A DNA stretch of 64,000 nt from Pseudomonas grimontii (GTDB taxonomy: Bacteria > Pseudomonadota > Gammaproteobacteria > Pseudomonadales > Pseudomonadaceae), in contig NZ_VFES01000001.1 of assembly GCF_007858185.1 (NCBI RefSeq), forward strand, positions 434,001-498,000, given 5' to 3'. The first letter of the stretch is position 1. The number at the start of each line of letters is the position of its first letter. A model generated the notes under the pieces. It did not search any database. It was not told where the DNA came from and was given only the letters and a program-made list of their open reading frames with translations. Position numbers and translations under genes: made by a program. Shown piece after piece: positions 20,032 to 27,443 of the stretch.

Positions 20032-21200
20032 TCACCTTACGTGTGCTCGGCACCTCGGTCACCTTGCTCGAATGCCTGCGCGTGCGCGCCGAACAGGAGC
20101 TGGGGATTCGCCTGGTGTACCAGGTGCACGACGTCGAACAGGCCCAGCGCATCGCGGTGATGCAGCCCGACAGTTATGACCTGTACGACCAATGGTTTCA
20201 CAACGTCGACTTCGTGTGGCCGGCCCGGGCGATCCAGCCCATCGACACGCGGCGCATCGCGCTGTGGCACGAGATCAACGACCTGCCCAAGCGCGGTCGG
20301 CTGTCGCCCACCGACCGCCTGGGCAGCGGCAGCGTGCCCAGCGAGCGTTTGTTCGTGCAGCACGACGGCAGCCTCGGCAGCGCCGTCACCGAACGCATCA
20401 GCATGCTGCCGCTGACCCACAATGCCGACAGCTTCGCCTATCGCCCCGAGCGTCTGCCCGAGGGTTTTTGCCACGGTAACGAAAGCTGGGGCTGGTTGCT
20501 GGACCCGGCCTGGCGCGCACGCACGGCCCTGCAGAGCGATGCTGCCATCGGCGCCCTGGATGCTGCGCTGGCCGTGCAGGGCGCGGGGCTGGCGCGCTTC
20601 AACGACATCGGCAATATGAGCATCGAAGAGATCGACGTGCTCGCCGATATTCTGGTGCGCAAACAGAAGGAAGGGCATTTCGCTGCGTTCTGGTCCGACG
20701 ATGAAGAGGCGGCGCAACTGATGCTCAGCCCAAGCATCGATATTCAGAGCCTGTGGTCGCCGACCTTGATGCGCCTGCACCGCGCCGGGGTGAAATACCG
20801 CCTGGCGGTGCCCAGCGAAGGCTATCGCGCCTGGTTCGGCGGCTTGTCATTGTCGCGCCATGCCCAGGGCCCGGTGCTGGATGCGGCGTACGCGTACCTC
20901 AATTGGTGGCTGTCCGGCTGGCCGGGCGCGGTGATGGCGCGTCAGGGTTATTACATCGGCAACCCCGCGCGCAGCCGTGATCACCTCAGCAGTGCCGAGT
21001 GGGATTACTGGTACGCCGGCAAGCCTGCTCGAGAGGAGTTGCTCGGCAGCGATGGGTTGCCTTTGATCGATATCGGCGAGGTGCGCGACGGCGGCTCCTA
21101 TGAACAGCGCATGGGGCATATCGCGGTGTGGAACTCCGTCATGGATGAGCACAACTATCTGGTGCGGCGTTGGGGGGACTTCATGCGCGCCCGCGGCTGA
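20028..21200 (+). CDS. Periplasmic-binding-protein-like protein without signal peptide
   Basis: 390 aa resembling type 2 (PotD/spermidine-like) solute-binding proteins: alternating alpha/beta with YDLYDQWFHN, LPLTHNADSFAYRPE, AAYAYLNWWLSG and GYYIGNPARS. It begins directly in the first beta strand (MITLRVLGTSVTLLECLRVRAEQ) with no signal sequence. The start overlaps the GTPase stop by 4 bp, so a lost signal is unlikely to be a start-site error. No ABC permease or ATPase gene is nearby. A cytoplasmic ligand sensor is possible. Translationally coupled to the metallochaperone. Confidence 0.8.
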   Translation: MITLRVLGTSVTLLECLRVRAEQELGIRLVYQVHDVEQAQRIAVMQPDSYDLYDQWFHNVDFVWPARAIQPIDTRRIALWHEINDLPKRGRLSPTDRLGSGSVPSERLFVQHDGSLGSAVTERISMLPLTHNADSFAYRPERLPEGFCHGNESWGWLLDPAWRARTALQSDAAIGALDAALAVQGAGLARFNDIGNMSIEEIDVLADILVRKQKEGHFAAFWSDDEEAAQLMLSPSIDIQSLWSPTLMRLHRAGVKYRLAVPSEGYRAWFGGLSLSRHAQGPVLDAAYAYLNWWLSGWPGAVMARQGYYIGNPARSRDHLSSAEWDYWYAGKPAREELLGSDGLPLIDIGEVRDGGSYEQRMGHIAVWNSVMDEHNYLVRRWGDFMRARG

Positions 21201-21412
21201 TAGTGGGTATGGCCAACCGGTTGTCGCCAATAAAATGACAATGGAAGCCCCGTTTTTATTCGGTGCACTTGTGCGTTGTCCCAGCTAATCTGCTAAAACA
21301 AAATTTCTAGTCTAAATAGATGTTTTTTTGACGGCGGGTCTGGGCGCAGGGACTGCACATGACTAAGGGACGCGGCGGCAGAGAGCGGCGAACGCGGCCA
21401 GAGGGCACAGCC

Positions 21413-23755
21413 ATGACATGGCGCCATACCTTTCAAACCCGCATCGCCGGGGTGCTGGCGCTGTTGTTGCTGGTGGTGGTCGCCGCAACCTATTTCGCCG
21501 TCAAGAGCGCCACCACCCGTGCGGTGGAAAACCAGGCACAAGTCCAACTGAAAACCGGGACCCAGGTATTCGAGCGTCTGCTGGACCTGCGTGGGCGGCG
21601 CCTGCAATACGGGCTGGCCTGGCTCACCGGCGATGGGCCGTTCAAGCAGGCCGTGGCCGAGGGCAAGCCCGCGCCGATCCTGGCGGCACTGCGTCGGCAC
21701 GGCACCGGCATCCGTTCCAGCGAGGTGTTTGTGCTGGGCCTGGATGGCAAGGTCATGGTCAGCACATTACCCATCCTCACCCGTGGCCAGCGTTTCCCCT
21801 ATGACGCCGCCTTGCGCCATGCGCGGCGCAATGGCCTGCAAATGTTGATCGTGGCCCTGGACGGGCGGCCTTACTTGCTGGTGCAGGATGAAGTGCGCGA
21901 CCCGTTGCCCATCGCTCGTATCGTGATGGGCTTCGCCATGGACCAACTGTTCGCCAATGAACTGCGCTCCATGAGCAACCTGGAAGTGTCGTTTCTCAGT
22001 GTGCAGGACGGCACGCCCGGCCCGCTGTTCAGCACCCAGCCCGCTACATACCAGGCCACCGCCCTCAGCCTGCTGCGCGACGCACCGCTCAATCCTGAGG
22101 CGCAGATCCATGTGTTTCACGGTCAGCGCGTGCTCAGCCGAGTGCTTGCGTTGGCCAACACCGGCGACGGGGATGAAGTGCGCGTATTGCTGCAAAGCCC
22201 GCTGGACCATGCGCTGGAATCCTTTGCGCCGCTGGACCGGCAGTTCCTCGGGATTGCCCTGGCGGTGCTGGTGGTGTCATTGGCCGGTGCGTTGTTCCTG
22301 GCGCGACGTGTATCGCGCCCGCTCAACGCCTTGGTCGAGGCGGCCGGGCGTATCGGTGCGGGTGATTACCGCACGCCGGTGCGGGTACGCAGCCACGATG
22401 AGTTCGGTTTGCTGGCCCGCGCCTTCAATGCCATGCAAAGCGGCATCGCCGTGCGCGAACGGCAACTGGCCCATAACGCCCTGCATGATTCCCTCACCGG
22501 CCTGCCGAACCGAGCCCTGGCCATGGAGCGCCTGGGCAGTGCGATCAGTGCGCGGCGGCCGGTGGTGTTGCTGTACCTGGGGATCGAGAACTACCGGGTG
22601 ATCAATGAGGGCTTCGGTCCCGAGGGCGTGGATGAAATGCTGCGCGAAGCCAGCCGCTGCCTGTCCATGAGCCTGCTGGCCAGCGACACGGCGGCGCGCA
22701 TCACCGGCAGCGAGTTCCTGCTGTTACTGGAAAACACCGAGATCGACCGCGCCGTGGCCCGCGCCGACCGTCTCTACGGGCTGCTTACCGAACCCCAGCA
22801 CATCGGCAATGATGAGGTGCGCCACGAAGTCAGCATCGGCATCGCCGCTTATCCCGCCGACGGCCAGCAGGTTGAAGAACTGATCAGCCGTGCCGCCATC
22901 GCCCGGCACGATGCGGCGACACTGCCGGGCTATCTGCAGATCTACCAGCAGGACCGCGACCTCGCCCACCAGCGCCAGATCACCCTGATCCGCGACCTGC
23001 GCCGGGCCGCCGTCGAGGGCGAGTTGCACCTCTGCTACCAGCCCAAACTCGACCTCAAGCACGGCCATGTGTGCCAGGCCGAAGCCTTGCTGCGCTGGCA
23101 GCATCCCACCCTGGGGCTGGTGTCGCCTGCCGAATTCATCCCCCTGGCCGAGCGCACCGGCAGCATGGGCGGCCTGACCCAATGGGTGATCGAAGAAGCC
23201 ATCCGCCAGATCGGCGAGTGGGCACAACGGGGCATGCACATCCAGTTGTCGGTGAACATCTCGGTGGATGACCTGGCCGACGATGACCTGGCGACTCGTG
23301 TCACCACCTTGCTGATGCAATACGGTGTGCTGGCCCAGCAGCTGATTTTCGAGATCACCGAAAGCGCGATCATGCACAACCCGCAACAAGCCTTGAGCGT
23401 GCTGGAGCAACTGCGCGGATGCGGCATCAGCCTGTCGGTGGACGACTTCGGCACCGGTTATTCGTCGCTGGCGCAACTGCAGCGACTGCCGGTGCAGGAG
23501 TTGAAGATCGACCAATCCTTCGTGCGCAACCTCGACAGCACCAGCGGTGACGGCGTGATCGTGCGTTCGACCATCGAAATGAGCCACAACCTGGGGCTCA
23601 AGGTGGTGGCCGAGGGCGTGGAATTCGAACCCAGCCTCAAGCTGCTCAAGCAGTGGAGCTGCGACACCGCCCAGGGCTACCTGATCAGCCGGCCGTTGAA
23701 CGCCATGGCGTTTGAAAGGTGGATGCGCCGAGAGCGCACACCGGTCGACGGTTAA
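21413..23755 (+). CDS. Membrane EAL phosphodiesterase with degenerate GGDEF
   Basis: 780 aa from ATG 21413 (GAGGG 8 nt upstream); ATG 21359 is an alternative. Order: membrane segment (~10-30), periplasmic sensor (~30-278), second membrane segment (~280-300), HAMP, GGDEF (~365-520), EAL (~535-775). The GGDEF site reads Thr-Gly-Ser-Glu-Phe (431-435), so cyclase activity is unlikely. The EAL domain keeps EALLRW (Glu557), NIS, TESA and DDFGTGYSSL, so c-di-GMP hydrolysis is expected. It starts 213 bp after the previous gene, probably with its own promoter. Confidence 0.9.
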   Translation: MTWRHTFQTRIAGVLALLLLVVVAATYFAVKSATTRAVENQAQVQLKTGTQVFERLLDLRGRRLQYGLAWLTGDGPFKQAVAEGKPAPILAALRRHGTGIRSSEVFVLGLDGKVMVSTLPILTRGQRFPYDAALRHARRNGLQMLIVALDGRPYLLVQDEVRDPLPIARIVMGFAMDQLFANELRSMSNLEVSFLSVQDGTPGPLFSTQPATYQATALSLLRDAPLNPEAQIHVFHGQRVLSRVLALANTGDGDEVRVLLQSPLDHALESFAPLDRQFLGIALAVLVVSLAGALFLARRVSRPLNALVEAAGRIGAGDYRTPVRVRSHDEFGLLARAFNAMQSGIAVRERQLAHNALHDSLTGLPNRALAMERLGSAISARRPVVLLYLGIENYRVINEGFGPEGVDEMLREASRCLSMSLLASDTAARITGSEFLLLLENTEIDRAVARADRLYGLLTEPQHIGNDEVRHEVSIGIAAYPADGQQVEELISRAAIARHDAATLPGYLQIYQQDRDLAHQRQITLIRDLRRAAVEGELHLCYQPKLDLKHGHVCQAEALLRWQHPTLGLVSPAEFIPLAERTGSMGGLTQWVIEEAIRQIGEWAQRGMHIQLSVNISVDDLADDDLATRVTTLLMQYGVLAQQLIFEITESAIMHNPQQALSVLEQLRGCGISLSVDDFGTGYSSLAQLQRLPVQELKIDQSFVRNLDSTSGDGVIVRSTIEMSHNLGLKVVAEGVEFEPSLKLLKQWSCDTAQGYLISRPLNAMAFERWMRRERTPVDG

Positions 23756-24387
23756 AACAACCCGGCGCGCCTCAGTTGCGGGATATTCATTCGGCGCGAT
23801 GGGCTACGGTCGCCTAATTGTTTTTCCATTGCGTTGATCGTGTTTTGATAGTCACCCGCCAACGCGTCCGGAATGCACTCGAACCCGCCTTTGGCGTAAT
23901 CGTGAACAATTTCAATCTTGATGTGCGGTGCGATGCTGTCCGTCAAGTGCCGCTTGAACATCAACCCGAAGTCCACGGGCACAATTTTCCCTTCGGCGGT
24001 TTTCTTGAAATTTTCCGGTGCAGGATCGCCCATCATGAAGTCGAGCTTGAACAGGTCCCGCACGGCCTCTTTAACCTCTTCCTGTGTGGGTGTTTGGCCG
24101 GCGATGTAGGGCATGTTCAGTTTGCCGCCGTCCAGGAACGCCGCCTGGGTGCGGCTATCGGTTGCCCTCAGGTAGTCGTTGCACATGTTCAGTTCATGCT
24201 TGATGGCTTTGGGGTCGAACTCATTGAAGGTCTTGATGGCCCGGTCTGCGCATCGTTCTACGCTGCCTCTGGAGCCTGCCTCGATAGAGGGCTCGTGGTG
24301 GTTCAGTCCCGAGGAGCGCGAGGGCAGCAAGAAGTGCATTTGGAGGGTGTTGGTAGTGAAGTTTAGTAATAATGGGGAAACTGGCAT
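23752..24387 (-). CDS. Minimal protein-kinase-like protein (HopBF1-like?)
   Basis: 211 aa, no signal peptide. A reduced kinase fold can be read in order: glycine loop GSRGSV (38-43), AIK lysine (50-52), helix-C glutamate in HEL (64-66), hinge-like MPYIAG (92-97), catalytic loop GDPAPENF (Asp121, Asn126), and VDFG (Asp139). Size and order recall HopBF1, a type III effector kinase I remember as about 200 aa that phosphorylates HSP90. No T3SS gene or hrp box is visible here. The stop overlaps that of the convergent phosphodiesterase gene. Kinase fold is likely; the effector role is speculative. Confidence 0.72.
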   Translation of the reverse strand: MPVSPLLLNFTTNTLQMHFLLPSRSSGLNHHEPSIEAGSRGSVERCADRAIKTFNEFDPKAIKHELNMCNDYLRATDSRTQAAFLDGGKLNMPYIAGQTPTQEEVKEAVRDLFKLDFMMGDPAPENFKKTAEGKIVPVDFGLMFKRHLTDSIAPHIKIEIVHDYAKGGFECIPDALAGDYQNTINAMEKQLGDRSPSRRMNIPQLRRAGLF

Positions 24388-24573
24388 TGGATGTACTCAC
24401 TCTAGGTTGTCCTGGCCCTGAGTGGTGCGGTGTGAGCAAAATCAGCGTAGGACTGGCGCATTACCAGCGTTGGCCAGTGTCTTAAATGGCGGTGGGAAAA
24501 ATTCACGCGTTCAGAGTGTGCGAGCACATCGATCTCCAGCGCCTGCGCTGCAAGCTGATCGAGCACGGATGAA

Positions 24574-24594
24574 AAATGTGGGAGGGGGCTTGGT
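24574..24594. repeat. REP half-element remnant
   Basis: A single AATGTGGGAGGGGGCTTGG arm with no partner, next to the gcd terminator. The rest of the 24388-24650 gap shows only putative upstream sequence of the kinase-like gene. Confidence 0.75.
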
Positions 24595-24600
24595 CATGAA

Positions 24601-24631
24601 AAAGGCGGCTACCCAGAAGGTAGCCGCCTTT
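24601..24631 (-). terminator. Intrinsic terminator of gcd
   Basis: Perfect 13-bp stem AAAGGCGGCTACC / GGTAGCCGCCTTT with a 5-nt loop. On the minus strand the stem continues into TTTTTC, 20 nt after the gcd stop. Confidence 0.88.
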
Positions 24632-24650
24632 GTTTTACCGCCAGTCTTGC

Positions 24651-27062
24651 TTAATCCGGCAGTTTAAACGCCATCACGTAGTCACCCTGCTTGGTCCCCA
24701 GGGAACCATGACCACCCGCCACGACCAGCACGTACTGCTTGCCGTCCTTGCCGGTGTAGGTCATCGGTGTGGTTTGCGCGCCGGCTGGCAGGCGGCCTTC
24801 CCACAGCTGCTTGCCGTTTTTCACGTCGTACGCACGCAGGTATTGGTCGAGGGTACCGCTGAGGAAGGACACGCCACCGGCTGTCGTGAAGGTGCCGCCC
24901 AGGCTCGGTACGCCCATGCTCAGGGGGATCGGAACCGGCGAGCTGTCACGCACGGTGCCGTTCTTGTGCATCCAGATGGTTTTGTGGGTGGTCAGGTCGA
25001 CCGCGGCCACATAACCCCAGGCCGGAGCCTGGCACGGCAGGCCCATTGGCGAGAGCATGGCTTCGAGGATCACACCGTACGGCGCGCCTTTGTTTGGCTG
25101 CACGCCTTCGGTTTCGCTGACCCGTGGGCCTTGCTTGGCGATGTCGGCAGCCGGGATCAGTTTGGATTTGAACGCCATGTAGCTAGGGTTCACAAACGCG
25201 ATCTGGCGTACCGGGTCGACGGAAATGCCACCCCAGTCGAATACGCCGAAGTTGCCTGGGTAAACGATCGAACCTTGCAGCGAAGGCGGGGTGAACGCCC
25301 CGTCGTAGCGCATGGATTTGAAATCGATGCGGCACAGCATCTGGTCGAACGGCGTCACGCCCCACATGTCACGCTCTTTGAGCGGCGGTGGCATGAAGTT
25401 CAGGTCGGACTTCGGTTGGGTCGGCGATGTGTGGTCGCCGGCGACAGCGCCTTGCGGCACGGCCACTTCGTGGATCGGCACGACCGGCTGGCCGGTGGCG
25501 CGGTCCAGTACGTAGATGCTGCCTTGCTTGGTCGACGCCATTACCGCCTGCTTCACGCCGGCGTCGGTCTTGATGTCGATCAGCGACGGCTGGCCACCCA
25601 CGTCCATGTCCCACAGGTCATGGTGAGTGAACTGGAAGGTCCACTTCACATGGCCGCTGTCGATGTCCAGGGCAGTCAGGCCGGCGCTGTATTTTTCCGA
25701 GTCTTCGGTACGGTCGCCGCCGTATTGGTCGGGCATCTGGTTGCCCATCGGCAGGTAGAGCATGCCGAGTTTTTCATCCACGGCGAACATGGACCACATG
25801 TTCGGCGAGTTACGGGTGTAGGTCTTGCCCTCGGCCAACGGGGTGGTGTCGTCCGGGTTGCCGCTGTCCCAGTTCCACACCAGTTTGCCGGTGTGCACGT
25901 CGAACGCGCGGATCACGCCGCTTGGCTCGTCGGTGGAGACGTTGTCGGTCACGTGGCCGCCGATCACCACCAGGTTCTTGGTCACGGCCGGTGGCGAAGT
26001 GGAGTAGTAACCGCCTGGGGCGAAGCTGCCGATATTGGCACGCAGGTCGACCTGGCCTTTGTCGCCGAAGTCTTCGCACATCTTGCCGGTGTCGGCGTTC
26101 AGGGCGATCAGGCGGGTGTCGGCGGTCGGTACGAAGATGCGCTTAGGGCAGGCATTCGGCGCGGCGGCCGGGCTGGCGCTGCCGGTCGGGCTCTGCTCGG
26201 AGGCGTAGGCGGCGTCATCGTGATACGACACGCCACGGCAGGTCATGTGCGCCCAACCCTTGAAGTTCTCGGCACCCTGGCTGCTGATCTTCGGATCGAA
26301 GCGCCAGATTTCCTTGCCGGTGTCCGGGTCCAGGGCGATCACCTGGCTGTGCGGCGTGCACACGTAGAGCATGCCGTTGACTTTCAGCGGGGTGTTTTCC
26401 GCAGTGGTCTCGCCTGGATCGTTCGGGCCAGGGATGTCGCCGGTGCGATAGGTCCACGCCGGTACCAGCTTGTGCGCGTTTTCCGGGGTGATCTGCGCCA
26501 GCGGCGAGTAACGATCACCGAAGGACGAGCGACCGTAGGAGTTCCAGTCGCCATCCGCCTGGGACGGTGCGGCGCTGGCCATGCCCGGTACCGCGTCGCG
26601 GTCCAGTTGGCCTTTGATCTCACCAGGGTTGGTGAATTGGCTGGCGAGGGCAGCAGCGCCGGCCAGCACCACGGCCACGCTCAGCGCACCGGTGCCCAGC
26701 GGGGCAGGTTCGCCACGCAGCAACGGACGGCGAAACCACGGGAGCAGCATGACGATGCCCAGGGCGAACAGCAGCGCCAGGCGCGGCACCAACTGCCACC
26801 AATCCAGGCCGACTTCCCACAGGGCCCACACGGTGCTGGCGAACAGCACCAGTGCGTACAGGCCCAGCGCGGCGCGACGGGTGGCCAGCAGCAACAGGCC
26901 GGTCAGGGTGATGCCGATACCGGCCAGCAGGTAATACAACGACCCGCCGAGCAGGCTCAGCTTTATACCACCGGCCAGCAAGGCCAGCCCCATGATCAGC
27001 AGCAAGACGCCTAGCAGCCTGGGCAGCAGGCGGCTTGGACTTGAAGCACCGTCAGTGCTCAT
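24651..27062 (-). CDS. gcd: Membrane PQQ-dependent glucose dehydrogenase
   Basis: Oxidises glucose to gluconolactone in the periplasm and passes electrons to ubiquinone; basis of gluconate formation and phosphate solubilisation in fluorescent pseudomonads. 803 aa: five N-terminal membrane segments (~1-140), then an eight-bladed PQQ propeller beginning DWNSYGRSSFGDRYSPLAQI. Further motifs are ALDPDTGKEIWRFDPKI, GGHVTDN, TYTRNSPNMWS and PMGNQMPDQYGGDRT. The C-terminus ends in AGGHGSLGTKQGDYVMAFKLPD. Single-gene transcript with its own terminator; PQQ genes lie elsewhere. Confidence 0.97.
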   Translation of the reverse strand: MSTDGASSPSRLLPRLLGVLLLIMGLALLAGGIKLSLLGGSLYYLLAGIGITLTGLLLLATRRAALGLYALVLFASTVWALWEVGLDWWQLVPRLALLFALGIVMLLPWFRRPLLRGEPAPLGTGALSVAVVLAGAAALASQFTNPGEIKGQLDRDAVPGMASAAPSQADGDWNSYGRSSFGDRYSPLAQITPENAHKLVPAWTYRTGDIPGPNDPGETTAENTPLKVNGMLYVCTPHSQVIALDPDTGKEIWRFDPKISSQGAENFKGWAHMTCRGVSYHDDAAYASEQSPTGSASPAAAPNACPKRIFVPTADTRLIALNADTGKMCEDFGDKGQVDLRANIGSFAPGGYYSTSPPAVTKNLVVIGGHVTDNVSTDEPSGVIRAFDVHTGKLVWNWDSGNPDDTTPLAEGKTYTRNSPNMWSMFAVDEKLGMLYLPMGNQMPDQYGGDRTEDSEKYSAGLTALDIDSGHVKWTFQFTHHDLWDMDVGGQPSLIDIKTDAGVKQAVMASTKQGSIYVLDRATGQPVVPIHEVAVPQGAVAGDHTSPTQPKSDLNFMPPPLKERDMWGVTPFDQMLCRIDFKSMRYDGAFTPPSLQGSIVYPGNFGVFDWGGISVDPVRQIAFVNPSYMAFKSKLIPAADIAKQGPRVSETEGVQPNKGAPYGVILEAMLSPMGLPCQAPAWGYVAAVDLTTHKTIWMHKNGTVRDSSPVPIPLSMGVPSLGGTFTTAGGVSFLSGTLDQYLRAYDVKNGKQLWEGRLPAGAQTTPMTYTGKDGKQYVLVVAGGHGSLGTKQGDYVMAFKLPD

Positions 27063-27162
27063 AGTTGTGTTTCTCCGTTACGTTGGAATTATGTATCCCC
27101 GTGTTTCTTCACTGTAGATGACGATTCGGCACGGGCTTGGTTCAGCGTTAATTACGTTTTTC

Positions 27163-27185
27163 TGGGGATAACCGCGTTATCCACA
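27163..27185. promoter_or_regulatory. Inverted pair of DnaA-box-like 9-mers upstream of gcd
   Basis: TGGGGATAA (27163-27171) faces TTATCCACA (27177-27185), the latter a perfect DnaA-box match and the former one mismatch on the other strand. They form a GGATAAC/GTTATCC inverted repeat ~100 bp upstream of the gcd start. Function unknown. The remainder of the 381-bp gap 27063-27443 has gcd's promoter region and a REP-like hairpin. Confidence 0.4.
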
Positions 27186-27396
27186 GGCGGGCGATTTATT
27201 CCCAGGCGCGGGGCGGCGTAAGACAGCGCTGTCTTTGAATGTAGGAATAATCAGCAAAATGGGGTCGGCCGGGGGAGTGAAACGTTTCAGGTTATTGCCG
27301 ACAAGGATAAAGCGCTGGCGCACCAAGAGAAAGAACGAATCTCAAGATGCATCATTTCAGATTTGGTAACAGTGACAGATCGTCGCTGCCAAATAA

Positions 27397-27428
27397 GGGT
27401 AGGAGGGGGCAAGCCTCCTCCCACAGGG
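27397..27428. repeat. Single REP-like hairpin after the TonB receptor gene
   Basis: TAGGAGGGGGCAAGCCTCCTC forms a short hairpin 16 nt downstream of the receptor stop codon (minus strand). It may serve as its terminator or 3' stabiliser. Confidence 0.65.
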
Positions 27429-27443
27429 GAATTTTGGTGTTTT

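Noticed and set aside
24388..24520. hrp-box promoter for the kinase-like gene
   Set aside because: Looked for GGAACC with CCAC about 16 nt downstream on the minus strand; not found, so no sequence support for T3SS control.
24630..27014. 794-codon open frame antisense to gcd
   Set aside because: Mirror frame of a clear glucose dehydrogenase; no ribosome site, signal or recognisable motif.
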